Below, in pieces: positions 37,509-50,007 of a stretch of DNA of 64,000 nucleotides (the stretch's first letter is position 1; each line of letters starts with the position of its first letter). The notes beneath the pieces were generated by a model. The model was not told the DNA's origin and ran no database searches. It saw only the letters and a program-made list of their open reading frames with translations. The position numbers were made by a program, and so were the translations under genes. Source of the DNA: Rosa chinensis (taxonomy: Eukaryota > Streptophyta > Magnoliopsida > Rosales > Rosaceae); the NCBI RefSeq assembly GCF_002994745.2, contig NC_037089.1:77834347-77898346 (forward strand). Reading direction: 5' to 3'.

Positions 37509-38568
37509 CTGGAAGCGGAGAAAATTAGGGTTTGGAGAAGAGGAAGAAACTGGGTTGAAGAAAGAGATGAGTGAAATTCCATTTGAGGGTTTAAATGGGG
37601 CTTTTGCTTTGGAATCGGTCAGGTGCTTAAACCCTTGGCTTTAGGGTTTTCGAAATTTTCAGGTGAATTATATATAGATGCCGGAGATTTAGGTAATTTT
37701 GTTAAAACAATAAACGACGTCGTGTGGACAGTTTCCAAAACCAGAACAGGTCTTGATATTATTTATTCGGTGCAAGCCTACAAGTCTTCGGGCGAGTTTC
37801 GAGTTTATGTTTTCGACCCAAAATCGTATTTGGGCCTAAATTTGATTTGTAAAGTCTCTAAAATCAGCTTTTGGCCCATAATAACCGAGAAACGAGAAGC
37901 GTCTATCAACTACTTATTATTTCGGTTTTGTCAAAAATAAACTTTCAGAGATGGAGAAATACCGTCAACTATTTAGAATTTTCTTATTCTTTTTTAAAAG
38001 TTATGTCAAAAATCTTCAACAAACCTTCATCCAAGCTTGAAATTTCTTAGGAAAACTATTTGTATTTTTAGAGTTTAGTTCAATGCGGCGAATGGAATAA
38101 CCTGCTCAAATGGTGCCTTTTAGTTTCTAGATTTGAACATTATGAGGGAGAGGATGCTCTAACCGGAAAATTCTACAATATGTTAACATACAATTACCAC
38201 TTTTAAGATTTAATTACTCAAAAGAGAACATACATTACTCTAACGAGGACCTTAGTTACCTTAATAAATATTTTTTCCTAGTTACCACTTGAGGCATCAA
38301 AGTCGTAACATGAGTCTTCAAAGTGGTAAATATTATATGAAATTGGACATGTATGAGAATTGTTAACGTACCATAGTCTTAAACCAGTCTTCTCTTCTTT
38401 CTCTACTCCATGCAGAGACGACGAATGAGAATTTTTGCCTTTAAATTAACCTGTACTTGAAAACGACTTAATAACTACATCGGTACCTCATGTAACTACA
38501 CAAACAAGCATGGCTTCTTCGAAAAACCATTCGACCGAAATAGGTAATATAATGAGGATATGGTTGAT

Positions 38569-39344
38569 GAGAGTTTCTATTGGGACCTCCAAATCTGCTC
38601 ACTTGACCTCACTCTATTATGAATTATTAAATGACATATATAACCTACTATAAAATGACTATTAAGGACAAGAATTATACCAAAAAAATATTATATTTAT
38701 TTTATGTAAACTTTCCAATTCAATAATATTAGATTGTATTCCTTATTATTTTCCTTATCTATTTTTATTTTCCAATTTCACTACGTACTCATTAAAGTAT
38801 TCATATATATTTAATAAGAATTTAAAATATGGTTAAGATCATGTGACATAAAAATGTATGATATATATGTTGAACGCATATTGGTGAGTGAAAACAAAAT
38901 AAATCCTCTTATGATTTATGACCTAAATCTAAGTCAATCCATCATATTTGAAAAAAAAAATAATTAAATAATTAATCATGTGGTACAAAAAATACAGAAA
39001 AAAATAAACATTAAAAAACAAATGATTTTTTGTTTTGCATAGCTAAAATAGAAAAAAAACATAATAGTTCATGGCATTTTCTTATTGATTAGACATTAAT
39101 TCTTGAAACTCAAGTTTGATTAAGAAATGTATATTTAGTTAATATTTATAAAGTGATTAAATCATTGAAATGACTAAATTTTTTATTTTAAAGATAATAA
39201 TTTGTTTGCAAATTATATGAGTGAGGTTATTTGAGGAAGTTTAGTGAGGTTTAGTGAGTAAATTTAGTATTTGAAAATTTGATAAGAGGTGTAAAAAACA
39301 TAGAGGTCAAGTGAGTAAATTTGAAGATTCCAATAGAAAAACTC
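38569..39344. mobile_element. MULE-like non-autonomous element, 9-bp TSD
   Basis: Flanked by ATGGTTGAT on both sides (38560-38568 and 39345-39353). Ends are GAGAGTTTCTATTGG and the inverse of GAGTTTTTCTATTGG, with similarity continuing about 40 bp to CTCACTTGACCTC. The interior is AT-rich and non-coding, 776 bp in all. Confidence 0.8.
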
Positions 39345-39472
39345 ATGGTTGATTTTCTTATGCTGCAAAAGTGGATAATGGCTCTTCATGTCTCGAACTG
39401 GACAAAGTTCATCAACATATACAGCTTGCGACAAACTCTAATTGTCGAGAAGGAGAGTTGCAAGAAAATACT

Positions 39473-39662
39473 GGAGAAATTCTTGCGTAAGGTCAGCTGT
39501 ATCAAGTGGCGGTGCGGCTGACCAATCAAAAGTCAGAATTTTTTTTTCTTGAAACTATCCTTGGCTTTTAAAAGTGAAATATCAAAAATACCCCTCTTGA
39601 TAGAGTCCTGATTGGTTAACCGCACCGCCACGTGATACAGTTGACGTATGCAAGAATCTCCC
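39473..39662. mobile_element. Small hairpin MITE
   Basis: Two inverted arms of about 55 bp (39480-39533 and 39601-39657) share GTATCA(A/C)GTGGCGGTGCGG and GACCAATCA/AACCAATCA around a 70-bp T-rich loop. The whole would fold into a near-perfect hairpin of about 190 bp. No clear TSD was seen. Confidence 0.65.
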
Positions 39663-39718
39663 ACTATATAGTTATAGCTAGAACAATTACAGTTACATAT
39701 ACATCGTATATAGTACTA

Positions 39719-39902
39719 CAATAGTGTTCACCTGGTCAGTTGCTGACAAAAGAATTTATGCTCAATAACCCTTAGATTTACATCTAATGGTGGAAAACAA
39801 AACACTTCAACTTAATAATAATTCTCTCTGCCATTGAATTTACATCCAATGGTGGTTGAGCATTATTTTCTTGGTCAATAACTGACCAAGTGAACATTTT
39901 CA
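39719..39902. mobile_element. MITE family X, copy 1 (10-bp TSD)
   Basis: 184 bp, flanked by TATAGTACTA (39709-39718 and 39903-39912). Inverted ends share TGTTCAC(C/T)TGGTCAGTT and continue through GAGCAT/ATGCTC and ATTTACATC. The TSD length suggests the MULE superfamily. A second copy sits at 50845-51027. Confidence 0.8.
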
Positions 39903-39912
39903 TATAGTACTA

Positions 39913-41099
39913 TAGCAGCATGCCCACAACTTACTTCTATGTTTGAACATGATTTGCTTAAAATCGTTACCAGTCCATATATGTCTCTTATACTTATCAA
40001 TCTTTTTGCATGAGCCGAGCTTTAGTGTTCTACGTACCCAATTGTGCGGGCTATAACTGCTTTGATCAGCTAGGATTTGAAGCAAAAGATAAACCTATCT
40101 ATGAGTATAAATTAAATCAGGTACTCGAACAGCTATCCCTTAAGACTGTTACGACAAATTATCTCGTGTGTATGGGATGGCGCAATGTTGGAATTATATC
40201 ACGATCCCCTCTTGCAGAAGTTTCTGTCAAAATAGCAAGCCTACAGATTCGCCGTTAATGTCCGCAAAAGAGAGGAGTTATAATTTGGTACAGTAATTGC
40301 TTCTTAAAATACTCCATCTCACAATTTGTAGGTTTAAGTTAGACGAGGAAAGGAATCTATGTGACCGGTGACAAATACGTACTATGATGTGGATCCGTTG
40401 TTGTTTCGTTCTGAAGTTCGGATCCCTGAAGTTCATCAGTTGTTAACTCAGTTATGTACTAAAGTTCACTTTAATTATCTGCTTATGCCATCGATCAGCA
40501 TAGATAAAGGTACAAGCATCAGGCTTTATGGTGCTGCTCAATGACGGACCTATCACAAGACCTTTGTAAGAAGTGTCTTGATGTAGCAATGAAAGAACCT
40601 ACCAGAAAATTATGGGAGGATTGGTGGACGTGCTCACTGTGTGTTGAAAACAAAGACAAATTACTTGTGGTAGATTTTGTAGTATAACTTCATATGGATA
40701 AATGTTTATAGACCTAAACCTATATACGTATAGGAGATGGAGAGGAAAAAGCTAGCCTTCTATCATTCATTTATAATAATGAGGAAAAATAGTTTTCCCT
40801 TAATTTAGAGATACGTTACAAACCTACTTATTTACTATGTCAATTGACAATAAGAACACGACTTATACACAAAGTAACTCACAGTAACAGTAAGGTATGC
40901 AACTAGTTGTGACATGAGATTTGGAACTTACTCTTTTTATTTTTGGCTAAATTAGGTAGACCAATATAGGACCTATATATTTATTTTTCTCTTCTTGTCT
41001 TTTGTGTCTCCCAACCTATTTCTTCATACCCTTTTGTTGCTGTTGAATTTTCAGAAGATGAAGGCAATATGATCTATTAATTGCACTTTAGTCTTTGAA
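39913..41099. other. Intergenic, no supported gene
   Basis: AT-rich. An 82-aa open frame (40010-40258) has no recognised domain, and its context gives no splice partners, so I do not call it a gene. Confidence 0.4.
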
Positions 41100-41433
41100 C
41101 CATATGCATACACTGACTGACACAAATGGTTAAGATCCTTACTGCTCCAATTATTCATTAACTGACAGCGGATGATCAGTTTCACAAGACCTAACAAAAC
41201 TTATAATACAAAAAACACAATCGCCCAACAAAAAGGACTCAAAAAACAGAAACAAAAATCATAAATCCATATGCATACACTTACTGACATAAATGGTTAA
41301 TATCCTTACTGCTCCAATTATTCATTAACTAACAGCGGGTGATCAGTTTCACAATACCTAACAAAACTTATATTACAAAAAACACAATTGCCCAACAAAA
41401 ATGACTCAAAAAACAAAAACAAAAATCATAAAT
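41100..41433 (+). repeat. Tandem duplication, 167-bp period
   Basis: Two head-to-tail copies (41100-41266 and 41267-41433) begin CCATATGCATACACT and end AAAAATCATAAAT. They differ at only about a dozen positions by eye. The unit is non-coding. Confidence 0.9.
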
Positions 41434-41966
41434 CATAAATGAGTTTGCGTAGCTACTAAGAAAGACGTAGAACATCAGAAATTAAAAGCTTCATGTCGTA
41501 TCATTTATTATATACACCATTATATATATCCCAACTGTTTACCTACCTATCTGCGCGAATTAATATTCGACCTAATTAAGCTCGTAACCTCGAGTCTCTC
41601 CACCAAAAACAATTTTCAAGTTCAGCTAGGATCGAGTAATGTCGCTCCATTTTATCCAGTGACGGAGTCAGAATTTTGAATTTACTAGGGTACAAAATAA
41701 AATAATAATAATAATATCAAATATACAATTCTCTAATTGAAATTTATATCTATTACAATGAGATTTCATATTAAACTTATAACTTATACTAGTAAAAATG
41801 TATTTCTCAATATGAAATAAAGTAGAAAATTTGGTTTTTGAGAATTATAAAATTTTATACATGAAGAGGAGAGGTGCTATGGAAACTACAAATTGACTAT
41901 GACAATTCACAAAAAATTAACTCACCGTAATATGTATATATATAGGCATATATTACATGTCAATAG

Positions 41967-41998
<32 letters not shown>

Positions 41999-41999
41999 T
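41967..41999. repeat. (AAT)n microsatellite
   Basis: About eleven AAT units, followed by an inverted ATT stretch to 42008. Confidence 0.95.
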
Positions 42000-42160
42000 A
42001 TTATTATTTTTGTTGATAATGGACTTGCACAAGGGCAAGATTGAGTAAGAAATAGTACCCATCTAAATTATTATGCTAGATTTTTTTTTACTAGAATTAT
42101 TATGCTAGTTTAATATATTTAATGTTGATTAGTGAGTGTGTGTGTGTATACACAAATCAT

Positions 42161-42532
42161 ATCCAGAGCGAAGCTCCGCTTTGAAATTAACATGTGAAGT
42201 TCGAGTTTTTGGTCACTTTTTAGTCGCATATCCACATCTCGACTATTCAGTTTTTAGGTACTAGTGCATAGATCATCTCTGCAAATTTTCAGCCAAATTG
42301 ATGATCGTTAAGGCATTGATAACTGCTTTAAAGCTAGTACGGTTCAGCTTGACATATTCAATCCGTTCAGCGGTTTAAGCGAGTTAGATACCTTAATGAT
42401 CATCAATTTGGTTGAAAATTTGCAAAGATGATCTATACAGTAGTACCTAAAAACAGAACGGTCCAGATGTGGATATGCGACCGAAAACTCGAATTTCACA
42501 CGTTAATTTCAAAGCGGAGCTCCGCTCTGGAT
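42161..42532. mobile_element. Foldback MITE with long TIRs
   Basis: The left end ATCCAGAGCGAAGCTCCGC is repeated inverted at the right end, and the arms stay complementary for about 150 bp (TTTGAAATTAAC, GCATATCCACATCT, CAAATTGATGATC). The CACACA/TGTGTG tracts just outside may belong to the element, so ends are approximate and the TSD is unresolved. It resembles a MITE I recall from Rosaceae genomes. Confidence 0.75.
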
Positions 42533-42713
42533 AAAATGTGTGTGTGTGTGATATATTAAGAATCATAGTTTGATAGATGTTGTTTGGAAGGAGCTCGGTC
42601 ATTTTGACTACTCCTTTTAGGAGTTGCCTAGATCAGCTTAATTATGGCTTTCAATTCATGGGTTTGCCTCCTACAATTTATTTCCATTCTAAGGTTGCAC
42701 CGTTGCACCAACA

Positions 42714-42908
42714 TGTAGAAAATATTGTGTATCATAATTGTAATTGTATCAGGATTGCATAATATTACTTTAGGAGATTATGTAGATTACTTACCTTTTT
42801 AATTCCTAGATTGTTGTAGTAGGACTCAAGTACTTTTAGACCTCTCTTGTATAAAACGGTATCTGTATCTATCAATGAGATTATCTTCAACCAATATTCT
42901 TGTTTTCA
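42714..42908 (+). repeat. 5' LTR of copia element
   Basis: 195 bp, TG...CA, followed directly by the tRNA-Met primer site. It contains the promoter-like TTGTATAAAACGG. Confidence 0.95.
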
Positions 42909-43221
42909 TGGTATCAGAGCAAGACTAGAATCCTAACTCCATAGCCGCTACACCTTGTCTCTAGTGCAACAAATTTTATTCTAATTTTGTTGTACTCTAT
43001 ACCTCGTACAACAATCCTCGATCTCGTCTCCATTTCAAATCATTTTTCATTGATCATTCTGATCATAAGGCCTTGGTGATAGTGTTCAATCAACATAATA
43101 AACCAAATCATTCTAATCGGCAAGACGGTTCCTCCGGTTGTAATCCTCTCTCCAAGCAACAACTTCAGCAAGTTTTGGCTATTTTGAATCACAAATGATC
43201 TAATGATTCTTCTAGTCCTCA

Positions 43222-46200
43222 ATCACATTCAGCTACCATGGCTATTAGGAGCAACAAGCCCAATCAGTCCTATTCTTCAAGTTTATCTAAGATCGCTTCC
43301 CGCAGCTGGATCATTGACAGCGGGGCGACATATCACATCTCTTCATCTCCTAAATTATTTTCGCATAAGAGTAAAAATTGTTCATTGCCTCCTATGTAAT
43401 TACCTAGTGGAGAGAAGGCTAATATTTTTGCAAAAGGATCATTGCCTCTGAATTCTGTGTATTACCTGCGTGATGTATTGTGTGTGCCTACATTCAAAGT
43501 TGATCTGTTATTGGTCAGTCGTCTGACAAGGGCCTTGAATTGTTCCGTGACATTTTTCCCATATTGGTGTATTTTGCATGTTCTGGTTTTGAAGATAACG
43601 ATTGGTTTGGGTAAGCAACGTGATGGTCTCTACTATTTGGTGGCATTAGCGACGGAGAAAACCACGACCAAACCACATCATTCATCACCCATTCAACCTG
43701 CCTGTCACCTCACCATGTCCTCTACCAACCTTTGGCATCGTCATTTGGGTCATGTTTAGTCTCGTCCTCTAGATTATATTGCTAAATATTTCTTAAATAT
43801 TTCTCTTAATTCGAATCATGCTTGCGATGTTTGTCTATTAGCAAAGCAGAGTCGTCTTTCTTTTGGTACTAGTTCTATCTCATCTATTAAACCTTTTGAT
43901 CTTAGTCATTATGATATTTGGGGTCCTTATAAACATTCTTCTCTTTCTGGTGCCCATTATTTTCTTACTACTGTGGATGATTATTCTCGTTTTACCTGTT
44001 TTTTTTTATGCAACATAAACATGAAACTCAATCTTTAGTAAAACATTTTTTTGCTTTTGCACCTACTCAATTCTCATCTCAGATTAAAAATTTTCACAGT
44101 GATAATGGGGCTGAGTTCCTCTCTCTTCAAAAATTTTTCCAAGATAATGGCGTCATTTTCCAGCATTCTTGTGTTTATACGGCCCCACAAAATGTGGTAA
44201 TGGAACGCAAGCATCGCCATATCCTCCAGGTTGCACGTGCTTTTAAATTTCAGGCTAACCTTCCTCCAAAATTTTGGGGAGAATGTGTACTTATTGCTGT
44301 GCATGTTATTAATCGTTTACCCACTCCACTGCTCTCTTTTCAAACACCTTTTGAGCGTCTTTATTTCAAACCTCCTTCTTTTCATCACCTTCATGTTTTT
44401 GGTTGTCTAGCTTATGCTACTAATGTCAATATCACACATAAATTTGCTCCTAGAGCCGTCAAGTGCATCTTCATCGATTATCTCATTGGTCAGAAGGCCT
44501 ATAAACTCTACGATCTCTCTACTCACAAAATTTTTACTAGTCGTACGTGATGTAGTTTTTCATGAACATATTTTTCCATATAAGTCTGATCCCGAGCCAA
44601 ATTCCTTTCCAATTCGTCCTTTGGCCCAAATCAAAGCTCCCATGTCTTCAACCCAGCCAGCCCAGATAGGCCAACCATCCCCAGGCCCACCACCTAATCA
44701 ACACAGTCAATCTGAAGAACCCGATCCTGCGTCTCATTCTTCCAGTTCTTCTACAACCCAGCGCGACCTTGACCCAGTGCCTTCCCAACTATCCCAGTCA
44801 CAATCTGGTCTCTCGCTGCCGCAACTTGCCTGTCTGCCTGCATCCAGCTCGCCCCCATCAGATCCAACTTCATCCCCACCCAATTCCATCACACAGCAAT
44901 CGTCTACTGTTGCACCGCAGCCGGATGTCCAACCCCCTATCCCGAAACCGCCACTACCTTACCTAGACCCACAACCTCTTCGTCGCTCTGCCCGGCCACG
45001 CCAACCCTCAGTCCCTTTACTTGATTACATATGTTCGCAGGTCACCTCCGCCTTCCCAAATCCGTCATCGTCTTCGTTTCCAGGTTCTATCAAAGGTACA
45101 CGCTATCCTCTGTGCAACTACATTTCATATCACCGCTATACTCCTGCACATCAGTCTTTTATTGCTCAGATTAGCCAGGCTACTGAGCCCCGCACTTATG
45201 CTGAAGCTGTTTCTCATCCGGAATGGCAAAAAGCTATGCGTTATGAATTGCAAGCATTAGAGGCCAATAACACCTGGACTCTCACCTCGTTACCAGCTGG
45301 AAAGACACCTATAGGTTGTCGGTGGGTTTATAAAATCAAGCATCGATCATATGGTTCAATTGAACGGTACAAAGCTCGTTTGGTTGCTAAGGGCTTTACT
45401 CAAATGGAAGGTATCGATTATCATGAAACTTTCTCTCCTACTGCGAAAATTATTTCTGTTCGATGCTTGTTATCTTTGGCTACTGCTCAAAATTGGTCAA
45501 TTCATCAGTTAGATGTCAATAATGCTTTTTTACATGGTGATCTTGATGATGAAATTTTCATGTCTCCTCCTCCTGGTCTTTGGCGACAGGGGGAGAACTT
45601 AGTTTGTCGCCTTAACAAATCTCTGTATGGTTTAAAACAAGCTTCTCGACAATGGTTTGCAAAATTCTTTAATGCTATTCGATCAGCTGGGTATATTCAA
45701 TCTAAGGCAGATTACTCATTATTTACTCGTAAACAGGGGAAGTCATTCACTACTTTATTGATATATGTTGATGACATATTAATCACTGGTAATGATCCCA
45801 TCACCATTTATGCTTTAAAGAACTTTATCAACAACCGCTTTCGCATTAAGGTTCTTAGTGATTTAAAGTATTTTCTTGGCATAGAAGTTTCTCGTTCCAA
45901 GAATGGAATCTATATTTCTCAGAGAAAGTATGCATTGAAAATTATCAGTGATGCAAGTTTATTGGGAGCAGCTCATGTTGATACTCCTATGGAGCGTGGT
46001 TTGAAATTATCTAAGAAGGGAGATTTGCTTAAGGATGCTTCACGCTACAGGAGATTAGTTGGCAGATTGATCTATCTCACCATCTCAAGGCCAGATATAA
46101 CTTACTCAGTGCATGTGTTGAGCAGGTTTATGCATAAGCCACGCAAACCTCACATGCAAGCAGCTTTACCAGTTGTTCGCTATCTCAAGAATATGCCAGG

Positions 46201-46620
46201 ACAAGGACTGTTTTTTTCTTCACAAAGTGATTTTAGACTTTGTGCTTACTGTGATTCAGATTGGGCTGGTTGTCCCATGACTCGAAGATCCACTACAGGC
46301 TATTGTGTATTTTTGGTTCCTAACTAATTTCTTGGAAATCAAAGAGACAAAAGACAGTTTCACTCTCTTCTGCCGAGGCGGAATATAGATCAATGACAGG
46401 AGGTTGTTGTGAGTTGTCGTGGTTGAGGAGTCTATCTCCTCAGAGATTTGAATATTCTTCATTCAAAGCCTATTTGTTGTATTGTGACAATAGAGCAGCT
46501 TTGCATGTTACAGCTAATCTTGTCTTTCATGAAAGGACCAGACATATTGAAATGGATTGTCACTACATCAGGGACAAGATTCAAGATGGTTAAGTAGCTA
46601 CAAAGCATGTGAGTTCCTCT
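43222..46620 (+). pseudogene. Copia pol remnant (PR-INT-RT-RNH)
   Basis: The protease motif DSGA is intact near 43315. The GAG-pre-integrase block LWHRHLGHV is followed by a stop at 43757. The integrase HHCC (HACDVCLLAKQ) and DDE elements (HSDNGAEF) lie near 43820-44240, with a frameshift near 44006 in a T-run. Another frameshift near 44535 leads into the reverse transcriptase (637-codon open frame to 46327) with an intact YVDD at about 45770. RNase H follows (CDSDWAG, then SSAEAEY after a one-base frameshift near 46325, and CDNRAA). A stop at 43397 also breaks the protease-integrase frame. It cannot make a complete polyprotein. Confidence 0.9.
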
Positions 46621-46718
46621 TTTCAATTAGCTGATATTTTCACAAAGGCCTTGGGAAAGGAAGTTGCAACTTCGCAAGTTGGGAGCTTGTGACATTCACT
46701 CTCCAACTTGAGGGGGAG

Positions 46719-46913
46719 TGTAGAAAATATTGTGTATCATAATTGTAATTGAAGCAGGATTGCATAATATTACTTTAGGAGATTACGTAGATTACTTACT
46801 TTATCAATTCCTAGATTGTTGTAGAAGGATTCAAATACTTTTAGACCTCTCTTGTATAAAACGGTATCTGTATCTATCCATGAGATTATCTTCAACCAAT
46901 ATTCTTATTTTCA
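46719..46913 (+). repeat. 3' LTR of copia element
   Basis: 195 bp, nearly identical to the 5' LTR, preceded by a purine tract. Confidence 0.95.
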
Positions 46914-47556
46914 CAACAGTATCAGTATAATATACATTTGGTCATTAAAAGTTTACTGGGTCACGGGACCCAGTGTGCCCCTTAGTGCTCCGCCCTTGAT
47001 TTTGTCGGTTCTATTTTTGTTAGTTGACTCCAGCTGAATAAACAAATGAGAAGTATTTGACTATTTTGTGGGTTTTTTAGCATTTGACTTGCATGCTATT
47101 TATTACCTGTAGCCAGAAGCCCATATTATCTTATCTTTATGAGAGTCGATCTGGAACTGAGCACACGTTTTGGTTTAATTTACCCCAACCAACATGCCAA
47201 ACACGCCCCTTCTCATAATGAACCATCTCACTCTGCACTTTTACCCATCGGATTTTAGTAATAATCACGAAGAAATTCTAATATATATGTTGCAGAATTG
47301 AAAAAAGGGCGCGCGGTTGGATTAGCAGTAATCTAAAAATCATGAATCAAAAACTCAATTAAATGGTCCATAATCATTCGATATGGTAGAACAACTCATA
47401 ATCATGTACACTCCTTCATGGAAAGAGGCTAGTTGTATATTTATACACACAGAATCTGCAAACTACATAAAACAAAAGTCTGAGAATTAATACTAATTAC
47501 TTAGAATTTGATCATAGATAATTAAGAAGGCCGGCTGTAGGCGAAGGGATGAAAGA

Positions 47557-47763
47557 TTATGAGTAAGATTTAAGTACTGCTCCGCAGAAAGTACATATGA
47601 TGGCTTTCGAAGACTTCCAGTACAACGGCACGTAACAAAATCTGGTGGCGGTTTTCATATCAGCGACGCTAGCTCCACCGCCGCAACGCGAGCATATTCC
47701 GGCCGCCGGCTTGCTCCCCCGCACTTGCTTCGTCTGATCCACCAGAAAGCAAAACACCACCAT
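47557..47763 (-). CDS. Small conserved zinc-ribbon-like protein
   Basis: Intronless ORF of 68 aa, starting MVVFCFLVDQTKQVR. It has two CxxC pairs, Cys24/Cys27 (CSRCGGG) and Cys57/Cys60 (CTFCG), spaced like a one-zinc ribbon. The core ASVADMKTATRFCYVPLYWKS is, as I recall, nearly invariant among land-plant homologues of unknown function. There is no signal peptide or transmembrane segment. It sits alone between a copia element and a duplicated repeat region. Short length and high similarity to the recalled family argue that it is a real gene. Its function is unknown. Confidence 0.85.
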   Translation of the reverse strand: MVVFCFLVDQTKQVRGSKPAAGICSRCGGGASVADMKTATRFCYVPLYWKSSKAIICTFCGAVLKSYS

Positions 47764-48936
47764 GCTAGACTTCGACCTGTAGTGAAATGTGAAAGGTTTT
47801 GGTTTTGTGCAGGTGAGGATTAGCAGAGCTGGATAGAGCCGATGAGAAATTTGTTTGTTTGTTTTGTGCTTCCTGGTGGTGTTCCGATGAGAAATTTGTT
47901 GAGGAGTAAAGAAATGAAAAATTAGGGTTATATATGGATGGGAGGGGTTAAAGGTCGAACAACTTTTGATGGCATATTCGGTTTCTAGGGTTGGATGGGA
48001 CGTCGAGTCATGGGGTGGACCGTGGACGGGTGGAGTTGCTCGGGATTTAGGGCAGTGAACAGTACCGCGTTGGCAACTGGTGCATGGCTAGTTCTTTGAC
48101 CGTACACGTGGTGAGGGATGGAGGGTGGAGAATAAATCTGTGATTAATAGGGTGGTGCTGGGTATCTGTTGAAGTGAATGTGGGTGGCAGTTAGTAGGTC
48201 CTGGTTGGGTTTGGAGGCTCGTACATGAAGTTTAACGGTGGGCAAAGAACAAGGGTTGGCTTTTGTTGGAAGAAGCAGAATGTGATTTTTCAAGGTACGG
48301 GTGTACATCCTTTTTAAAATTATATCATTAATATTTAATATTTGGTTGCTTGGATTCATGTGTCACATTTGGTATATCTATATCCTTTCAAATTAAAACA
48401 CAAAGCTCAAGTCGACACAACCGTCCCAACTCCCAACATGATAAAATCATGTGTACTGAAAGTGACCCATATATAATTAGTTTAAAATTCTGTATCAAGT
48501 TTTAATTAATCATCGGAGAGTTACAAGAATCAGGACATTTATAGAGTGTATACATCTGTTCTCAAACCGATCTATAAAATTGTAAACCATCCTTGTTGAC
48601 AAAAAAAAAAAAATTGTAAACCATCCCATAGTTGAATAGCAGAGGTCGTTCAGAGTGTTTGAATTATGAAGTTTATTTGTGAGGCTATACTTCAACAACT
48701 CGTACACTTTGCGTTTTTGGGTTTGTTTTGAAGAAGTATTATTCATGCAAAAGAATGATAAAAAAAAGTATCTACAGTTTCATCATCGGAACTGATATGA
48801 TCTTAATTATTTGGTGCAAAAATAAATAAATAAATATATATATTTATATAATTCTGTCATTTAATTATCTAAAGTCATAAGATAACTAATTAGCCAAAAA
48901 TAAGTCATGCACCAAGCTATATTCGTCTGTATAGTT

Positions 48937-49518
48937 TTTTATTTTTGTTTTATTTTTATTTTTTTTATTTATAAATAAAGTCATTCAAATAATCTGCAAT
49001 TACATACAGACCGTAAATACAACCTCAATTAAGGGAATACTACCACAACAATACACATCAAAACTAATTCTGAGAGTCCTCACTCGAAATAGGAGAGACT
49101 GACAAGTCATTAGATCCAACAATGGGGCAAGATTGGGCAACTGATTGAGTCAAATTAACCTAAAAACAACAATAATGATAGGTGACTAGAATAGCAAGCC
49201 ATCATATGGGTCATCTCAGAATCTCCTGATCACATCAACACAGGCTAATACTAAGCCGGCAAAAAACTAGGTCCTATGGACAATTAACCAATTACCCAAA
49301 TTCAGATACCAATCAGAATTCAAGACGTTAACCTTGACTTAAAAGAGCATAGACTTATTTGATATCTGAAACAACAAGGATCTAAACACACCGACGTCAA
49401 AGCAGAGAGTGATGTTCCAATCTCACGGAGTCGGGAAACCAATTAAGCACACCAATAGAGCATATGACCGCCACGCCAGCACTAACCTACCACCTCTTAG
49501 AGCCCAGCCGAATAGTCT
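48937..49518 (-). mobile_element. Poly-A retroposon in duplication copy 1, 9-bp TSD
   Basis: Flanked by TGTATAGTT (48928-48936 and 49519-49527). The left end is T-rich (48937-48968), so the A-tail lies on the minus strand. Copy 2 of the duplication has an uninterrupted TGTATTGTTCAAA at about 50700-50712, which serves as the empty site. The body is about 580 bp with no ORF. Confidence 0.85.
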
Positions 49519-49591
49519 TGTATAGTTCAAATTAATAATCAATTTTTTTTTTGTATGTCTTACAACTTTTTTATTTTGAAATTATCAATAT

Positions 49592-50007
49592 AGCCTTTCT
49601 AATGAGCAGCAATAAAATGAGAACTAGTTGAGGACTTTCTAATCAACGGTTTGGGAGACCCACTTTTCGATTATATTATGTCAAATCAATTGTTAGATGT
49701 TTATGTATGCATGACTAGATCACTTCTGAAAATTTTCTTCCAAATTGCTAATAATTAAGGTACTAAACTAGATCAAATCAATTTACGAACAAAATCTATT
49801 AAACATGAACCTTTCATGTTCATAAACGATAAATCACGATTATGAATGTTTTAATGAGTTTCAATTTAGTTGAAAAATTACATAAATAGTCTACACATAA
49901 ATATCTAAACATCTAACGATTGATTTGAGAAAATGTGATCGAAAAGTGGGTCTAGCACAAAAGTTTACAACTAGTCCTCATTTTAGTGATCATTATTAAA
50001 ATGGCTC
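49592..50007. mobile_element. Foldback MITE in duplication copy 1
   Basis: The arms are inverted repeats of about 130 bp sharing ACTAGTTG, GACCCACTTTTCGAT, TCAAATCAAT(T/C)GTTAGATG and TAAATTG-like words. The element is absent at the matching place in copy 2 (about 50760). The flanks (ATCAATATA and TTTGATATA) may be a decayed TSD. Ends are approximate. Confidence 0.75.

Larger units (their letters stand above)
42714..46913 (+). mobile_element. Ty1/copia LTR retrotransposon, full-length but defective
   Basis: Two 195-bp LTRs (42714-42908 and 46719-46913) begin TGTAGAAAAT and end TTTTCA, with the 5-bp TSD CAACA on both sides (42709-42713 and 46914-46918). Right after the 5' LTR is TGGTATCAGAGC (42909-42920), the initiator-Met tRNA primer site. 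The polypurine tract AGGGGGAG precedes the 3' LTR. The LTRs differ at about 11 of 195 positions by eye. Gag is nearly absent, with about 370 bp between primer site and protease. Pol has protease, integrase, reverse transcriptase and RNase H in copia order but is broken by stops and frameshifts. Confidence 0.95.

Noticed and set aside
40010..40258. 82-aa open frame with mixed sequence
   Set aside because: No recognised domain, no splice partners and no similarity to a neighbour. Its length is within chance for this region.
41655..46990. Possible larger element enclosing the copia (similar CGGAG-type words at both sides)
   Set aside because: The match is short and the supposed ends are not symmetrical. 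No TSD found.
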